Shown: one piece after another, positions 35,480 through 44,177 of the stretch | Layout of the letters: the number at the start of each line of letters is the position of its first letter | Numbering within the stretch: the first letter of the stretch is position 1 | Origin: Lysobacterales bacterium | GTDB taxonomy: Bacteria; Pseudomonadota; Gammaproteobacteria; Xanthomonadales; Ahniellaceae | Assembly: GCA_016721845.1 (NCBI GenBank) | Contig: JADKHK010000003.1 | Location: 396,021-460,020, forward strand | Direction of reading: 5' to 3' | DNA: 64,000 bases | The notes under the pieces: model-generated | What the model was told of the DNA's origin: nothing | The model's input: the letters and a program-made list of their open reading frames with translations, nothing else | The model's database searches: none | Program-made: the position numbers and the translations under genes

Positions 35480-37218
35480 ACGGATTCGGCTTCCTCGGCC
35501 ATGACGGCGAATGGCGCGACTCCGAGGCCGGAGACTTCGATCGCCTGCTGCATCGCTGGACCTTGGCGATGGGCGGTTCTTCGGCGCTCGCGGGCTGCGC
35601 GGCCAGGCTTGGCCAAGGCGAGCGCCATGGCCATACGGCGCTGATGCTGAGTGCGTCCGAAGCCGCGGCGATTCGCTCGGATCGATTGGTCGGTGATGGC
35701 GCGCAACCCAGCGCTTTCGTGCTCGACGCGGACAGCCGCTTCTACTTCTGGCGTGGCCACGCCGACGAGACCGCGATCGGCAACGCGCTGGCGGCGCGGT
35801 GCGCGCTCGCGGCAACTGCGATCGATGCCGAACTCGATGCCGCGATCGAGGCCCTGTTCACCGCCGCCGATGCCGACCGCACCGAAGCGCAACGGCGTGC
35901 CGTGCGGGTCGCGCTCACGCAACGCCTGCTGGTGTTGACCGGCGGGCCCGGCACCGGCAAGACCACGACCGTGCTGCGCGTGCTGCTGGCCTTGATGCGC
36001 CAGGCCGGCGACACCGACCTGACCATTCGGCTCGCGGCGCCGACCGGCAAGGCCGCGCAACGTCTGCAACAGGCGATCGGGCGCGGCCACGTCGAACTCG
36101 CCGCATCACTTGATGCTTCCTGGCAGCCGTGGCTTCAGCGATTGCCGCAAGCCGATGCACAGACCCTGCATCGATTGCTCGAGTTCGATCCGCGCAGCGG
36201 ACGCTGGCGCCGCGACGCGGCGCAACCGCTGGCCGCCGATGTCGTCGTGGTGGACGAAGCCTCGATGCTGGATCTGGCGCAGATGCGCGCCCTGCTCGCC
36301 GCCCTGCCGCCGCAAGCGCGGTTGATCCTGGTGGGGGACGCCGATCAACTCGCGTCGGTCGCTGCCGGCGCGGTGCTGACCGATATCGTGCAAGCCCTGA
36401 CGCAGGCGGCGGCGCCGCAGCTGGTGCGTCTCGACACCGTGTTCCGGGCGACACCGGCACTGAGCGCCTGCAATGCCGCGATCCGGCGCGGCGATGCCGA
36501 TGCGCTCAGTGCCGCGGCGACCGCCACGACACTGACGACGCTGCCCGTGCACCATGGCACCGCACTGCGCCGCGCCCTCCAGGATTGGGGCGATGCGCTG
36601 GGCGAACATCTCGATGCAATGCGCGTCTGCGCGCGCCACGATGCCGCGCGCGCCGCGGAAGTGCTGCGTGGCCTGCAACGGATGCAGCTGCTGTGCGCCC
36701 TGCGCGAATCCGGCTTCGGCTGCGTGACCGTGAACGAGATCCTGCAATCGCGCTTGCGTGCGCGCTTCGTCTGGGACGACCGCAGCTGGTTCCCCGGGCG
36801 CATGGTGATGATCACACGCAATGACGAAGCGCATGGCCTGTTCAACGGCGACATCGGCGTCGCCTTGGCGAATGCCGATGGTGTGCTCGTGGTTTGGTTC
36901 GAAGGGCGCGGCGATGAACCGGCACGCGCCTTCCTGCCGGCCTTGTTGCCCGCGCACGAGCCGGCCTTCGCGATCACCATCCACAAGAGCCAGGGCTCCG
37001 AATACGACCATGTCGCGGTGTTGCTGACGGCCACGCCGGAGTCGCGGATCTTGTCGCGGCAATTGCTCTACACCGCCGCGTCGCGTGCGCGACAGACCTT
37101 GTCGCTGTGGGCGACGGACGCGGTCGTGGCTGCCGCGCTGGCGCGTCCGGTGGATCGTTCCGGCGGTCTGCAGGCGAAGTTGAATCGCCTGTTGTCCGAA
37201 GCAGGCAAAGCATCGTGA
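35476..37218 (+). CDS. recD: Exodeoxyribonuclease V alpha chain (5'-3' helicase)
   Basis: This 580-residue protein has an N-terminal RecD-type regulatory region (1-120) and an SF1B helicase core. Walker A is LTGGPGTGKTTTVLRVLLAL (about 154-173), motif II VVVDEASMLDLAQM, motif III LILVGDADQLASVAAGAVL, and the C-terminal UvrD-like ITIHKSQGSEYDHVAV. It forms the fast 5'-3' motor of RecBCD. The start overlaps recB (ATGA). It is the last gene of the recCBD operon. Confidence 0.95.
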   Translation: MNGFGFLGHDGEWRDSEAGDFDRLLHRWTLAMGGSSALAGCAARLGQGERHGHTALMLSASEAAAIRSDRLVGDGAQPSAFVLDADSRFYFWRGHADETAIGNALAARCALAATAIDAELDAAIEALFTAADADRTEAQRRAVRVALTQRLLVLTGGPGTGKTTTVLRVLLALMRQAGDTDLTIRLAAPTGKAAQRLQQAIGRGHVELAASLDASWQPWLQRLPQADAQTLHRLLEFDPRSGRWRRDAAQPLAADVVVVDEASMLDLAQMRALLAALPPQARLILVGDADQLASVAAGAVLTDIVQALTQAAAPQLVRLDTVFRATPALSACNAAIRRGDADALSAAATATTLTTLPVHHGTALRRALQDWGDALGEHLDAMRVCARHDAARAAEVLRGLQRMQLLCALRESGFGCVTVNEILQSRLRARFVWDDRSWFPGRMVMITRNDEAHGLFNGDIGVALANADGVLVVWFEGRGDEPARAFLPALLPAHEPAFAITIHKSQGSEYDHVAVLLTATPESRILSRQLLYTAASRARQTLSLWATDAVVAAALARPVDRSGGLQAKLNRLLSEAGKAS

Positions 37219-37275
37219 CGGCACGCATCCATCACCATCGCGCGTGTTAGCGTCGCGCGTCTTTTCGGAGTCCCC

Positions 37276-38196
37276 ATGGCCCTGCACCAAGCCACTGGCC
37301 GGTGGCAAATCGGCTTGCCGCTCGCGATCACCACGGCGGTGTTCTGGGCGACGCTGCCGATCGCGATCCGGCTCGTCATCGAGCACGTCGATGTCTGGAC
37401 CCTGATCTGGTCGCGCTTCGTCGCCGCGGCCCTGATGCTGGCCGTGTGGAGCGCCTGGCGCGGCGGCTTTGCGCAGTTCCGCGCCCTGTCGCGCGCCGGC
37501 TGGTGGCTGATGCTGCTCGCGGCGGTGATGCTGATCGGCAATTTCGTCGGCTACACGATCGGCCTGCACTACACCACGCCGGCCAATGCGCAGCTGCTGA
37601 TCCAGGCCGCGCCCTTGTTGATGTCGATCGGCGGCATCCTGGTGTTCGGCGAGCGCTTCAATGCATTGCAATGGACCGGCGTCGCCGCCGTCGCGGTCGG
37701 GCTCGCCCTGTTCGCGTTCGACCAGTCACGGCATTCCTCGGTGCCGACCCGGCAGTATCTGATCGGCGCCGCAATCGTGCTGGTCGCGGCCGTGGTCTGG
37801 GCGGTGTATGCGCTGGCGCAGAAACAGTTGCTGCAACATCTCGGCTCGGGCGCGGTGATGATGCTGATCTATGCGATCTCGGCCCTGCTGCTGACGCCGT
37901 TCGCGTCACCGACGCAGTTGCTCGGTCTCGACAGCGTGCACACAGTGGCGCTCGGCTATTGCCTGATCAATACGGTCGCCGCTTACGGCGCCTTTGCCGA
38001 GTCGCTGGTGCATTGGGAAGCCTCGCGCGTCGGCGTGGTGCTGGCGTTGACGCCCCTGCTCACCGTCGTCTCGGTCGAACTGGCGCACCGGATCAATCCG
38101 GCCCTGGTGCCACCCGAAACCATCGCCACGCTCGGTTACGCCGGTGCCGCAGTCGTCGTGATCGGCTCGGCGGTGGCGAGTCTGTCGCGTAAGTAG
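37276..38196 (+). CDS. EamA/DMT-family transporter
   Basis: This 306-residue protein has ten predicted membrane helices arranged as two EamA repeats (about 15-140 and 155-300). Family features are TTPANAQLLIQAAPLLMSIGG and the second-repeat EASRVGVVLALTPLLTVVSVE. A CGGAG ribosome-binding site precedes the ATG. Members export metabolites or amino acids, but the substrate is not predictable here. It stands alone after recD and converges on the sulfate operon. Confidence 0.88.
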   Translation: MALHQATGRWQIGLPLAITTAVFWATLPIAIRLVIEHVDVWTLIWSRFVAAALMLAVWSAWRGGFAQFRALSRAGWWLMLLAAVMLIGNFVGYTIGLHYTTPANAQLLIQAAPLLMSIGGILVFGERFNALQWTGVAAVAVGLALFAFDQSRHSSVPTRQYLIGAAIVLVAAVVWAVYALAQKQLLQHLGSGAVMMLIYAISALLLTPFASPTQLLGLDSVHTVALGYCLINTVAAYGAFAESLVHWEASRVGVVLALTPLLTVVSVELAHRINPALVPPETIATLGYAGAAVVVIGSAVASLSRK

Positions 38197-38216
38197 ACGG
38201 CGCGCGTCGGGCCGAA

Positions 38217-39269
38217 TCAGGCCGCGACGGGGAACACCCGGAAGTGCCGGGCCGCGACCTGCACGCGGGTCCCGGCGGCCGGCACGGACGATGCGTCGTG
38301 CAAGGGCAGATCCAGCTCCAGCATCTCCGGCTGGCCGTCGATCGCGATGGTCAGCACCTGACGGTTGGCGCGCCGCCACAGATGCTGCACGGTACCGGCC
38401 AGTCCCTGACCCTGGGCGTCGAGCATCAGGTCATGCGGACGCACGAACAGTTGCGCCGGACCGTCGGCCTGCGGCGTCGGCAATGGCCAGGACGTGGCGG
38501 CATCCGCGGCCACGAATCGGCCACCCTCGACGCGTCCCGTGATGCGGTTCGAATGGCCGACGAAATCGAACACGAACGCGGACGCCGGCTGCGCGTAGAT
38601 CTCCTCCGGCGTGCCGACCTGTTCGATGCGCCCGGCGTTCATCACCACCACACGATCGGCCAGTTCCAGCGCCTCCTCCTGATCGTGGGTAACGAACACG
38701 GTGGTGTAGCCCGTGGCATCGTGGATATCGCGCAACCAGCGCCGCAGTTCGACCCGGACCTTGGCATCGAGCGCGCCGAAGGGCTCGTCGAGCAACAGCA
38801 CGGTCGGATCGATCGCCATTGCACGCGCCAACGCCACGCGCTGACGCTGTCCGCCGGACAATTGGTCGGGCAGGCGATCGCGCAGGTCCGCCAGCTGCAC
38901 GCGCGCCAGCAGTTCCAGTGCCCGCGCATCGATATCGGCGCGGGTCGGACGACTGCGTCGCGGCCGGCAATCCAGTCCGAAAGCGACGTTGCGCAAGACG
39001 CTCATGTGGCGGAACAGCGCGTACTGCTGAAACACGAAGCCGACGCGACGCTCCTGCACGCTGAGCGTGGTCGCATCGCGCTCGCCGAAATGGATCTGCC
39101 CGGCATCCACCGGTTCCAGTCCGGCGATCGCGCGCAACAGCGTGGTCTTGCCGGAACCCGATGGGCCGAGCAGGGCGACGAGTTCACCGGACCGGATGTG
39201 CAGATCGATGCCGGCAAGGGCGGCATGGCGGCCGAAATGGCGAACGACGTGGTCGATGCGGATCTGCAT
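38217..39269 (-). CDS. cysA: Sulfate/thiosulfate ABC transporter ATPase
   Basis: This 350-residue protein begins MQIRIDHVVRHFGRHAALAG. Walker A is GPSGSGKTT (about 39), the signature LSGGQRQRVALARAMA, Walker B VLLLDEPFGALDAKVR, and the switch His is in VFVTHDQEEALELADRV. A TOBE-type regulatory domain (about 235-350) is present, as in CysA. It powers sulfate import through CysT and CysW. It ends the seven-gene operon, 13 bases after cysW. Confidence 0.95.
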   Translation of the reverse strand: MQIRIDHVVRHFGRHAALAGIDLHIRSGELVALLGPSGSGKTTLLRAIAGLEPVDAGQIHFGERDATTLSVQERRVGFVFQQYALFRHMSVLRNVAFGLDCRPRRSRPTRADIDARALELLARVQLADLRDRLPDQLSGGQRQRVALARAMAIDPTVLLLDEPFGALDAKVRVELRRWLRDIHDATGYTTVFVTHDQEEALELADRVVVMNAGRIEQVGTPEEIYAQPASAFVFDFVGHSNRITGRVEGGRFVAADAATSWPLPTPQADGPAQLFVRPHDLMLDAQGQGLAGTVQHLWRRANRQVLTIAIDGQPEMLELDLPLHDASSVPAAGTRVQVAARHFRVFPVAA

Positions 39270-39282
39270 GGCGGCTCCGGGA

Positions 39283-40116
39283 TCAATGGCGGGCGCGCGC
39301 GGCCAGCGCGTCGCCGTGGCGGACTTCAAGCAGGGCTTTCAGCGCCAACGTGACCAGGGCCAGCAGCGCGAGCAGGGTCGCGACCGCGAACGCGGCCACG
39401 AATTCGTATTCGTTGTAGAGGATCTCGACATGCAGGGGCAGGGTGTTGGTCAGTCCACGGATGTGTCCGGACACGACACTGACCGCGCCGAACTCGCCCA
39501 TCGCCCGCGCATTGCACAGCAGCACGCCGTACAGCAATCCCCAGCGAATGTTGGGCAAGGTCACGCGCAGAAAGGTCTGGAAGCCCGAGGCGCCGAGCGT
39601 GAGCGCGGCGAGCTCGTCGTCGCGACCCTGCTCCTGCATCAGGGGAATCAGTTCGCGCGCGACGAAGGGGAAAGTCACGAAGATCGTCGCCAGCACCAGT
39701 CCCGGCAGCGCGAACAGGATGCGCACGTCGTGCTCGATCAGCCACGGCCCGAACAGACCCTGGGCGCCGAACAGCAGCACGTAGACCATGCCGGACACCA
39801 CCGGCGAGACCGAGAACGGCAGGTCGATCAGGGTCACCAGCAGGGCCTTGCCGCGGAAGTCATGCTTCGCGATCAGCCAGGCCGCGGCGATGCCGAAGAC
39901 GAGATTGGCCGGTACGGCAATGGCTGCGACCAGCAGGCTGAGCTTCAGCGCCGACCACGCATCCGGTTCCTGCAGCGCGCGCAGGTAGGCGCCGAATCCT
40001 TGCCGCAAGGCTTCGACGAATACCGCGACCAGCGGCAGCAGCAGGAAGAACGCGATGAACGCGAGCGCCAGCGCGATCAGGCCACGGCGCAGCCAGCGGG
40101 GTTCGTTGGTGGTCAT
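39283..40116 (-). CDS. cysW: Sulfate ABC transporter permease CysW
   Basis: This 277-residue permease has six membrane helices and the EAA loop for docking CysA ([21 protein letters not shown]). CysW-type wording includes [19 protein letters not shown] and [22 protein letters not shown]. The ATG overlaps the cysT stop (ATGA). The longer open frame ahead of it is shadow of cysT. Confidence 0.95.
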   Translation of the reverse strand: MTTNEPRWLRRGLIALALAFIAFFLLLPLVAVFVEALRQGFGAYLRALQEPDAWSALKLSLLVAAIAVPANLVFGIAAAWLIAKHDFRGKALLVTLIDLPFSVSPVVSGMVYVLLFGAQGLFGPWLIEHDVRILFALPGLVLATIFVTFPFVARELIPLMQEQGRDDELAALTLGASGFQTFLRVTLPNIRWGLLYGVLLCNARAMGEFGAVSVVSGHIRGLTNTLPLHVEILYNEYEFVAAFAVATLLALLALVTLALKALLEVRHGDALAARARH

Positions 40117-40988
40117 CGCAGGCCGCCAGCGCGGTGCGACAGGCGCGCCTGCAGCAGATTGATCGCCAGCAGCAGCGCGAACGACAGCAGCAGCATCGCG
40201 GCGGCGACGGCGGTGGCGCCGGCGTAGTCGAACTCTTCGAGTTTGATCACGATCAGCAGCGGCGCGATCTCGGTCACGCGCGGCAGATTGCCGGCGATGA
40301 AGATCACCGAGCCGTATTCGCCAACGCCGCGCGCGAACGCCAGCGTGAAGCCGGTGAGCATCGCCGGATACAGGGCCGGCAGCATCAGTCGATGCACGAT
40401 CTGCAGACGCGTCGCGCCGAGTGTGGCGCCGGCCTCCTCGATGTCGCGACGCGCTTCCGCCAGCACCGGCTGCACCGTGCGCACGACGAAAGGCAGGCCG
40501 ACGAAAACCAGGGCCACGACGATGCCGAGCGGCGCATAGGCGACCTTGATGCCGAGCGGCAACAGCCACTGTCCGACCCAGCCATTGCCGGCATACAGCG
40601 CTGTCAGCGCGATGCCGGCGACCGCGGTGGGCAGCGCGAAGGGCAGATCGATCAGTCCGTCGAGCAGGCGTCGACCTGGGAAGCGATAACGCACCAGCAC
40701 CCAGGCGACGAGTGTGCCGAACACCGTGTTGAATGCGCCCGCCGCAAGCGCCGTGCCGAAGCTGAGCTTCAGGGCCGCGAGCACGCGCGCATCGGTCCAG
40801 ACCCGCCAGAGTCCATCCCAGCCGAGTGCGCTGCTCTTCACGAACACGCCGGTCAGCGGAATCAGGACGATGAGGCTCAGCCAGGCCAGGGTATAGCCCA
40901 GGGTCAGGCCAAAGCCCGGCATCACGCGACGCGTGCGCGATGCACCCGGACCGGGCGGCGGAAGATCGATGGCGCGGGCGGCACTCAC
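40113..40988 (-). CDS. cysT: Sulfate ABC transporter permease CysT (CysU)
   Basis: This protein of about 291 residues is a six-helix permease with [18 protein letters not shown] and the EAA loop [49 protein letters not shown] is a CysT signature, cut here by length limits into its recognisable halves [14 protein letters not shown] and [12 protein letters not shown]. The start is not certain. GTG at 40988 leaves a 7-base gap after sbp; an ATG at 40922 ([14 protein letters not shown]) also agrees with the family. It pairs with CysW in the membrane. Confidence 0.93.
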   Translation of the reverse strand: MSAARAIDLPPPGPGASRTRRVMPGFGLTLGYTLAWLSLIVLIPLTGVFVKSSALGWDGLWRVWTDARVLAALKLSFGTALAAGAFNTVFGTLVAWVLVRYRFPGRRLLDGLIDLPFALPTAVAGIALTALYAGNGWVGQWLLPLGIKVAYAPLGIVVALVFVGLPFVVRTVQPVLAEARRDIEEAGATLGATRLQIVHRLMLPALYPAMLTGFTLAFARGVGEYGSVIFIAGNLPRVTEIAPLLIVIKLEEFDYAGATAVAAAMLLLSFALLLAINLLQARLSHRAGGLR

Positions 40989-40995
40989 GGCGACG

Positions 40996-42003
40996 TCATT
41001 GCGGCAGGGAGACCTGGTCGAAGATGCCGCCATCGGCGAAGTGTGTGGCCTGGGCTTCGGCCCAGGACCCGAACTCGCCCTCGATCGTCACCAGTTCCAG
41101 CTTGGGGAAGCGCGCGATGTCCGCGGCATCGGCATGCTGTGGCTCGCGCGGCCGATAGTAGTGCTTGGCGGCGAGGCGCTGCCCGGCGGCCGAATACAGG
41201 AAGGCGAGGTAGGCCTCGGCGACCTTGCGCGTACCGCGTCGATCGACATTGCGATCGACGATCGCGACCGGCGGCTCCGCGAGAATCGACAGCGACGGCA
41301 CGACGATCTCGAACTGGTCTGCGCCGAGCTGGCTCAGGGCCAGGAAGGCCTCGTTCTCCCAGGCCAGCAGTACGTCGCCGATGCCGCGCTGCGCGAAGGT
41401 CGTGGTGGCACCGCGCGCACCGGTATCGAGCACCGGCACGTTGCGATACAGGGCGGCGAGGAAGTCCCTGGCCTTGGCCGTATCGCCACCGTTGCGACGC
41501 AGGGCATAAGCGTAGGCGGCGAGATGATTCCAGCGCGCGCCGCCCGAGGTCTTCGGATTCGGCGTGATCACCGACACGCCGGGCCTGACCAAATCACCCC
41601 AATCCTTGATGCCTTTCGGATTGCCCTTGCGCACCAGAAGCACGATCGTCGAGGTATAGGGTGCGCTGTTGTGCGGCAAGCGCTTCTGCCAGTCGGGCGG
41701 CAACAGTTTCGCCTTGTCGGCGATGGCGTCGATGTCGAATGCGAGTGCGAGCGTGACCACGTCGGCCGCCAGTCCGTCGATCACGGCGCGCGCCTGCTTG
41801 CCGGAACCGCCGTGCGAGGTCTGCACGCGCACGCTGTCGCCGTGCTGCTGTTGCCACTGCGCGGCGAAGGCGGTGTTGACGTCGCGATAGAACTCGCGGG
41901 TCGGGTCGTAGGAGACGTTCAGCAGTTCAAGGTCCTTGGCGACGACGCCAAGGCTCGACCATGCGACCGTGGCCAGAATGAAACTACGAATCAGGATGTT
42001 CAT
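40996..42003 (-). CDS. sbp: Periplasmic sulfate-binding protein
   Basis: This 335-residue protein has a signal peptide ([20 protein letters not shown], cut near 22-24). The Sbp family pattern follows: [65 protein letters not shown] and [19 protein letters not shown]. It captures sulfate (or thiosulfate) for CysTWA. The ATG at 42003 is preceded by AGGAGA. Gaps to both neighbours are short (22 and 7 bases), so it is within the operon. Confidence 0.95.
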   Translation of the reverse strand: MNILIRSFILATVAWSSLGVVAKDLELLNVSYDPTREFYRDVNTAFAAQWQQQHGDSVRVQTSHGGSGKQARAVIDGLAADVVTLALAFDIDAIADKAKLLPPDWQKRLPHNSAPYTSTIVLLVRKGNPKGIKDWGDLVRPGVSVITPNPKTSGGARWNHLAAYAYALRRNGGDTAKARDFLAALYRNVPVLDTGARGATTTFAQRGIGDVLLAWENEAFLALSQLGADQFEIVVPSLSILAEPPVAIVDRNVDRRGTRKVAEAYLAFLYSAAGQRLAAKHYYRPREPQHADAADIARFPKLELVTIEGEFGSWAEAQATHFADGGIFDQVSLPQ

Positions 42004-42025
42004 GCGGGATCTCCTGGGTGGCCGC

Positions 42026-43363
42026 TCAAAACGCGACCTGGACACGGGAAAAGAAGGTGTTCTCATCGGGGCGATCGCCGTCGTTTGCGGCACCGCCATC
42101 GAACTGCGTCAGGGTGTGGTTGAACTGCAGCTTCAGATTGGCGCTCAGCAGCCAGTTCAGGCCGATACCGGCGGCACGCGAACGACTGGCGGCCTGCGCG
42201 GGATCGGCGTAGCGCGGGAAGGCATCGTCGTCGACATCGAGCTGGCCATAGCGCGCCACCAGCTCGAAGGCGCCCCAGCCGGGTCCGCCGATCTGGAACG
42301 GCGCATTCGGCCGGACGATGCCCTTGTAACCGGCATCCTCGCCGCTGAGCACGTAGCTGCCGGTGACCTGCCAGGCATCGTGCTTGAGGTCGACACGCGA
42401 GTTCGCGCTGGCGGGAAGCAGCAGCGCTTGTTGCGACGTGATGTATTCCGCCTGCAGGCCGAGCGCATTGCGATAGAAATAGGCCTGTGGCGACAGGCGA
42501 CGATGTTTGCCGGCCGCCGACACTGCGTTGCGGTAGTTGAAGAACACTTGCTGTCCCGGCGTGCGATAACGCGGCAACAGCGCGTTGCCGGTCCCGTCCT
42601 TTTCTCCGACCGTGGCGGCGATGCCGAAACCGAGGCCGGAGAGCGCATTCGCGTCGTTCTTCCACGGCTCGAAAAAGATGCGGCCCTCGAACTCGGTGTT
42701 GTTGTCGACGTCGCTGGCATTGGCGTTGCGTCCATCCGGTGCTCCGTTGAAGGCACCGACGGCGTAGCTGATTTCGCCTTGCGCAAACTCGCCGAACAGC
42801 TGTGCGCCGACCTCGCGGCTCGGTGCCAATTCGGTCGGGAAGCCGCGTTCGATCATCGCGAGCGCATTCCACGACGCCAGGCGTTCCAGTCCGACCGGTC
42901 CCTTGATCTTGCCGACCCGCAGGCTGGCGCGCGGGTCGAACTTCACGTCGATCCAGCCGTCGATCAGGCTGGTCGTGTCCTCGGCCAATTCCGGCGTGAT
43001 GCGAAAGCCGACGAGGGATCCGAGCGACCCTTCCAGCGACGGGCGGATACGACGAAACAGAAAGCCGTCATTGACCGCGGGCGTGTCGTCGAAGAAGGCG
43101 CGATGGTCGAACTGCAGGCCGCCGCGCAACTTGAACTCGAAGTCGCCTTTCTGGTTCTTGACCGACAGCCCCTTGTCGTTCACGGCGACCACCGGAATCG
43201 TCGGTGCTTTCGCGACGGCATCTTCCTGCTGGATTTCCAGCTTGCGCTCAAGGATGCGCACGCGCTGGAGCAGGTCAGCGAGTTCGGCGGCATCATCGGC
43301 CAGGGCGAGCGGCGGGGCAGTGGCAATCATCAATGCAATCGCGATTCGGGAACGGACGGGCAT
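42026..43363 (-). CDS. OprO/OprP-family outer-membrane porin
   Basis: This 445-residue protein has a signal peptide (about 1-22), a short periplasmic coiled coil ([20 protein letters not shown]) and a 16-strand barrel. Barrel pieces such as [31 protein letters not shown] and the closing phenylalanine (FFSRVQVAF) match OprO/OprP. Family members P. aeruginosa OprP/OprO carry phosphate and pyrophosphate. Here the position inside the sulfate operon suggests an anion channel for sulfate or sulfonates, which is inference. Confidence 0.88.
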   Translation of the reverse strand: MPVRSRIAIALMIATAPPLALADDAAELADLLQRVRILERKLEIQQEDAVAKAPTIPVVAVNDKGLSVKNQKGDFEFKLRGGLQFDHRAFFDDTPAVNDGFLFRRIRPSLEGSLGSLVGFRITPELAEDTTSLIDGWIDVKFDPRASLRVGKIKGPVGLERLASWNALAMIERGFPTELAPSREVGAQLFGEFAQGEISYAVGAFNGAPDGRNANASDVDNNTEFEGRIFFEPWKNDANALSGLGFGIAATVGEKDGTGNALLPRYRTPGQQVFFNYRNAVSAAGKHRRLSPQAYFYRNALGLQAEYITSQQALLLPASANSRVDLKHDAWQVTGSYVLSGEDAGYKGIVRPNAPFQIGGPGWGAFELVARYGQLDVDDDAFPRYADPAQAASRSRAAGIGLNWLLSANLKLQFNHTLTQFDGGAANDGDRPDENTFFSRVQVAF

Positions 43364-43428
43364 GTGGCCTCCATAGGTTGGGCATGGGCCACCTCCGGTC
43401 GTCCGGTCGGTGTGGGTGGGATCGTGGT

Positions 43429-43611
43429 CTAGACGCGCACTTTCTCGGTCTTGGTGATCTGCACGATGCGCGACTGGTGCACCACGACCTCGACGGCGCC
43501 GTAGGGCACTTCGCGCAAGGCCTCGATGACGGCGCGTTCTTCGGGAATCAGGCGCAAATAGGACTCGTTGCGGCCGGGACGAAGTTCGGGCACGTCGTGG
43601 GATGTCGCCAT
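43429..43611 (-). CDS. YezD/DUF2292-family small protein
   Basis: This 60-residue protein has the core IPEERAVIEALREVPYGAVE followed by VVVHQSRIVQITKTEK, which matches the YezD family (DUF2292). The family often sits beside sulfur-assimilation genes but its role is unknown. The ATG at 43611 opens a short polar N-terminus (MATSHDVPELRPG). It lies 22 bases after the Rrf2 regulator and 65 bases before the porin. Confidence 0.83.
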   Translation of the reverse strand: MATSHDVPELRPGRNESYLRLIPEERAVIEALREVPYGAVEVVVHQSRIVQITKTEKVRV

Positions 43612-43633
43612 GGTCGGTCTCCTGGGTCGTGGG

Positions 43634-44071
43634 TCAGGCGGCGACTTCGCCGCGTAGGGCTTCGAGTTCGATCTGGTCGCGCAATGTGCGCCGGTCGAGC
43701 ACGTCGGAAATCGCGTTGCGCACATCGGTCATCAACACGCGGATTGCGCAGGCCTCCGGATCCGGACAATCGGCACAGGCCCGATACGCGGTGAGACTGG
43801 CGCAGCGGATCGGCGCGAGCGGACCGTCGATGCTGCGGATCAGGTCGCCGAGGCGGATGTCGTGCGGCGCCTTCGCCAGCTGGTGGCCGCCCTGCAGGCC
43901 TCGCTTGCTGGCGACATAACCGGCGCGCCGGAGTTCGACCAGGATCGCTTCGAGAAAGCTCTCCGGCACTCGCGCGAGTTCCGAGATCTGGCGTGCCGTG
44001 AGCGGCATGCCTTCATGTTGCGCCAGCGTCGACAAAGCGCGCAGCGCGTACTTGGCTTTCATCGTCAACAT
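43634..44071 (-). CDS. Rrf2-family transcriptional regulator (CymR/IscR-like)
   Basis: This 145-residue protein has the Rrf2 winged helix (MKAKYALRALSTLAQHEG, ARQISELARVPESFLEAILV, LRRAGYVASKRGLQGGHQLA). Three or four Cys (CASL, CADC, EAC, about residues 90-108) could bind a 2Fe-2S cluster, as in IscR and NsrR. As first gene of a sulfate-uptake operon it probably reports sulfur, cysteine or iron-sulfur status and represses its own transcript through the inverted repeat 16 bases upstream. The ATG at 44071 or one three codons later may be used. Confidence 0.88.
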   Translation of the reverse strand: MLTMKAKYALRALSTLAQHEGMPLTARQISELARVPESFLEAILVELRRAGYVASKRGLQGGHQLAKAPHDIRLGDLIRSIDGPLAPIRCASLTAYRACADCPDPEACAIRVLMTDVRNAISDVLDRRTLRDQIELEALRGEVAA

Positions 44072-44086
44072 GACGGCAGACTAATA

Positions 44087-44107
44087 TTCCGACCGGATTT
44101 ATCGGAA
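44087..44107. promoter_or_regulatory. Putative Rrf2 operator of the sulfate operon
   Basis: TTCCGA (44087-44092) and TCGGAA (44102-44107) form an inverted repeat with a 9-base spacer inside an AT-rich stretch (AATATTCCGA...TCGGAAATTAT), just upstream of the Rrf2 gene. Symmetry and site fit an Rrf2 dimer. The promoter itself was not resolved. Confidence 0.65.
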
Positions 44108-44177
44108 ATTATGCCCGGACATGTGTTGAGTGTGTTTGGGTATATGCCAACCGAACCGTGCCGGCAAAATCCTCCGA

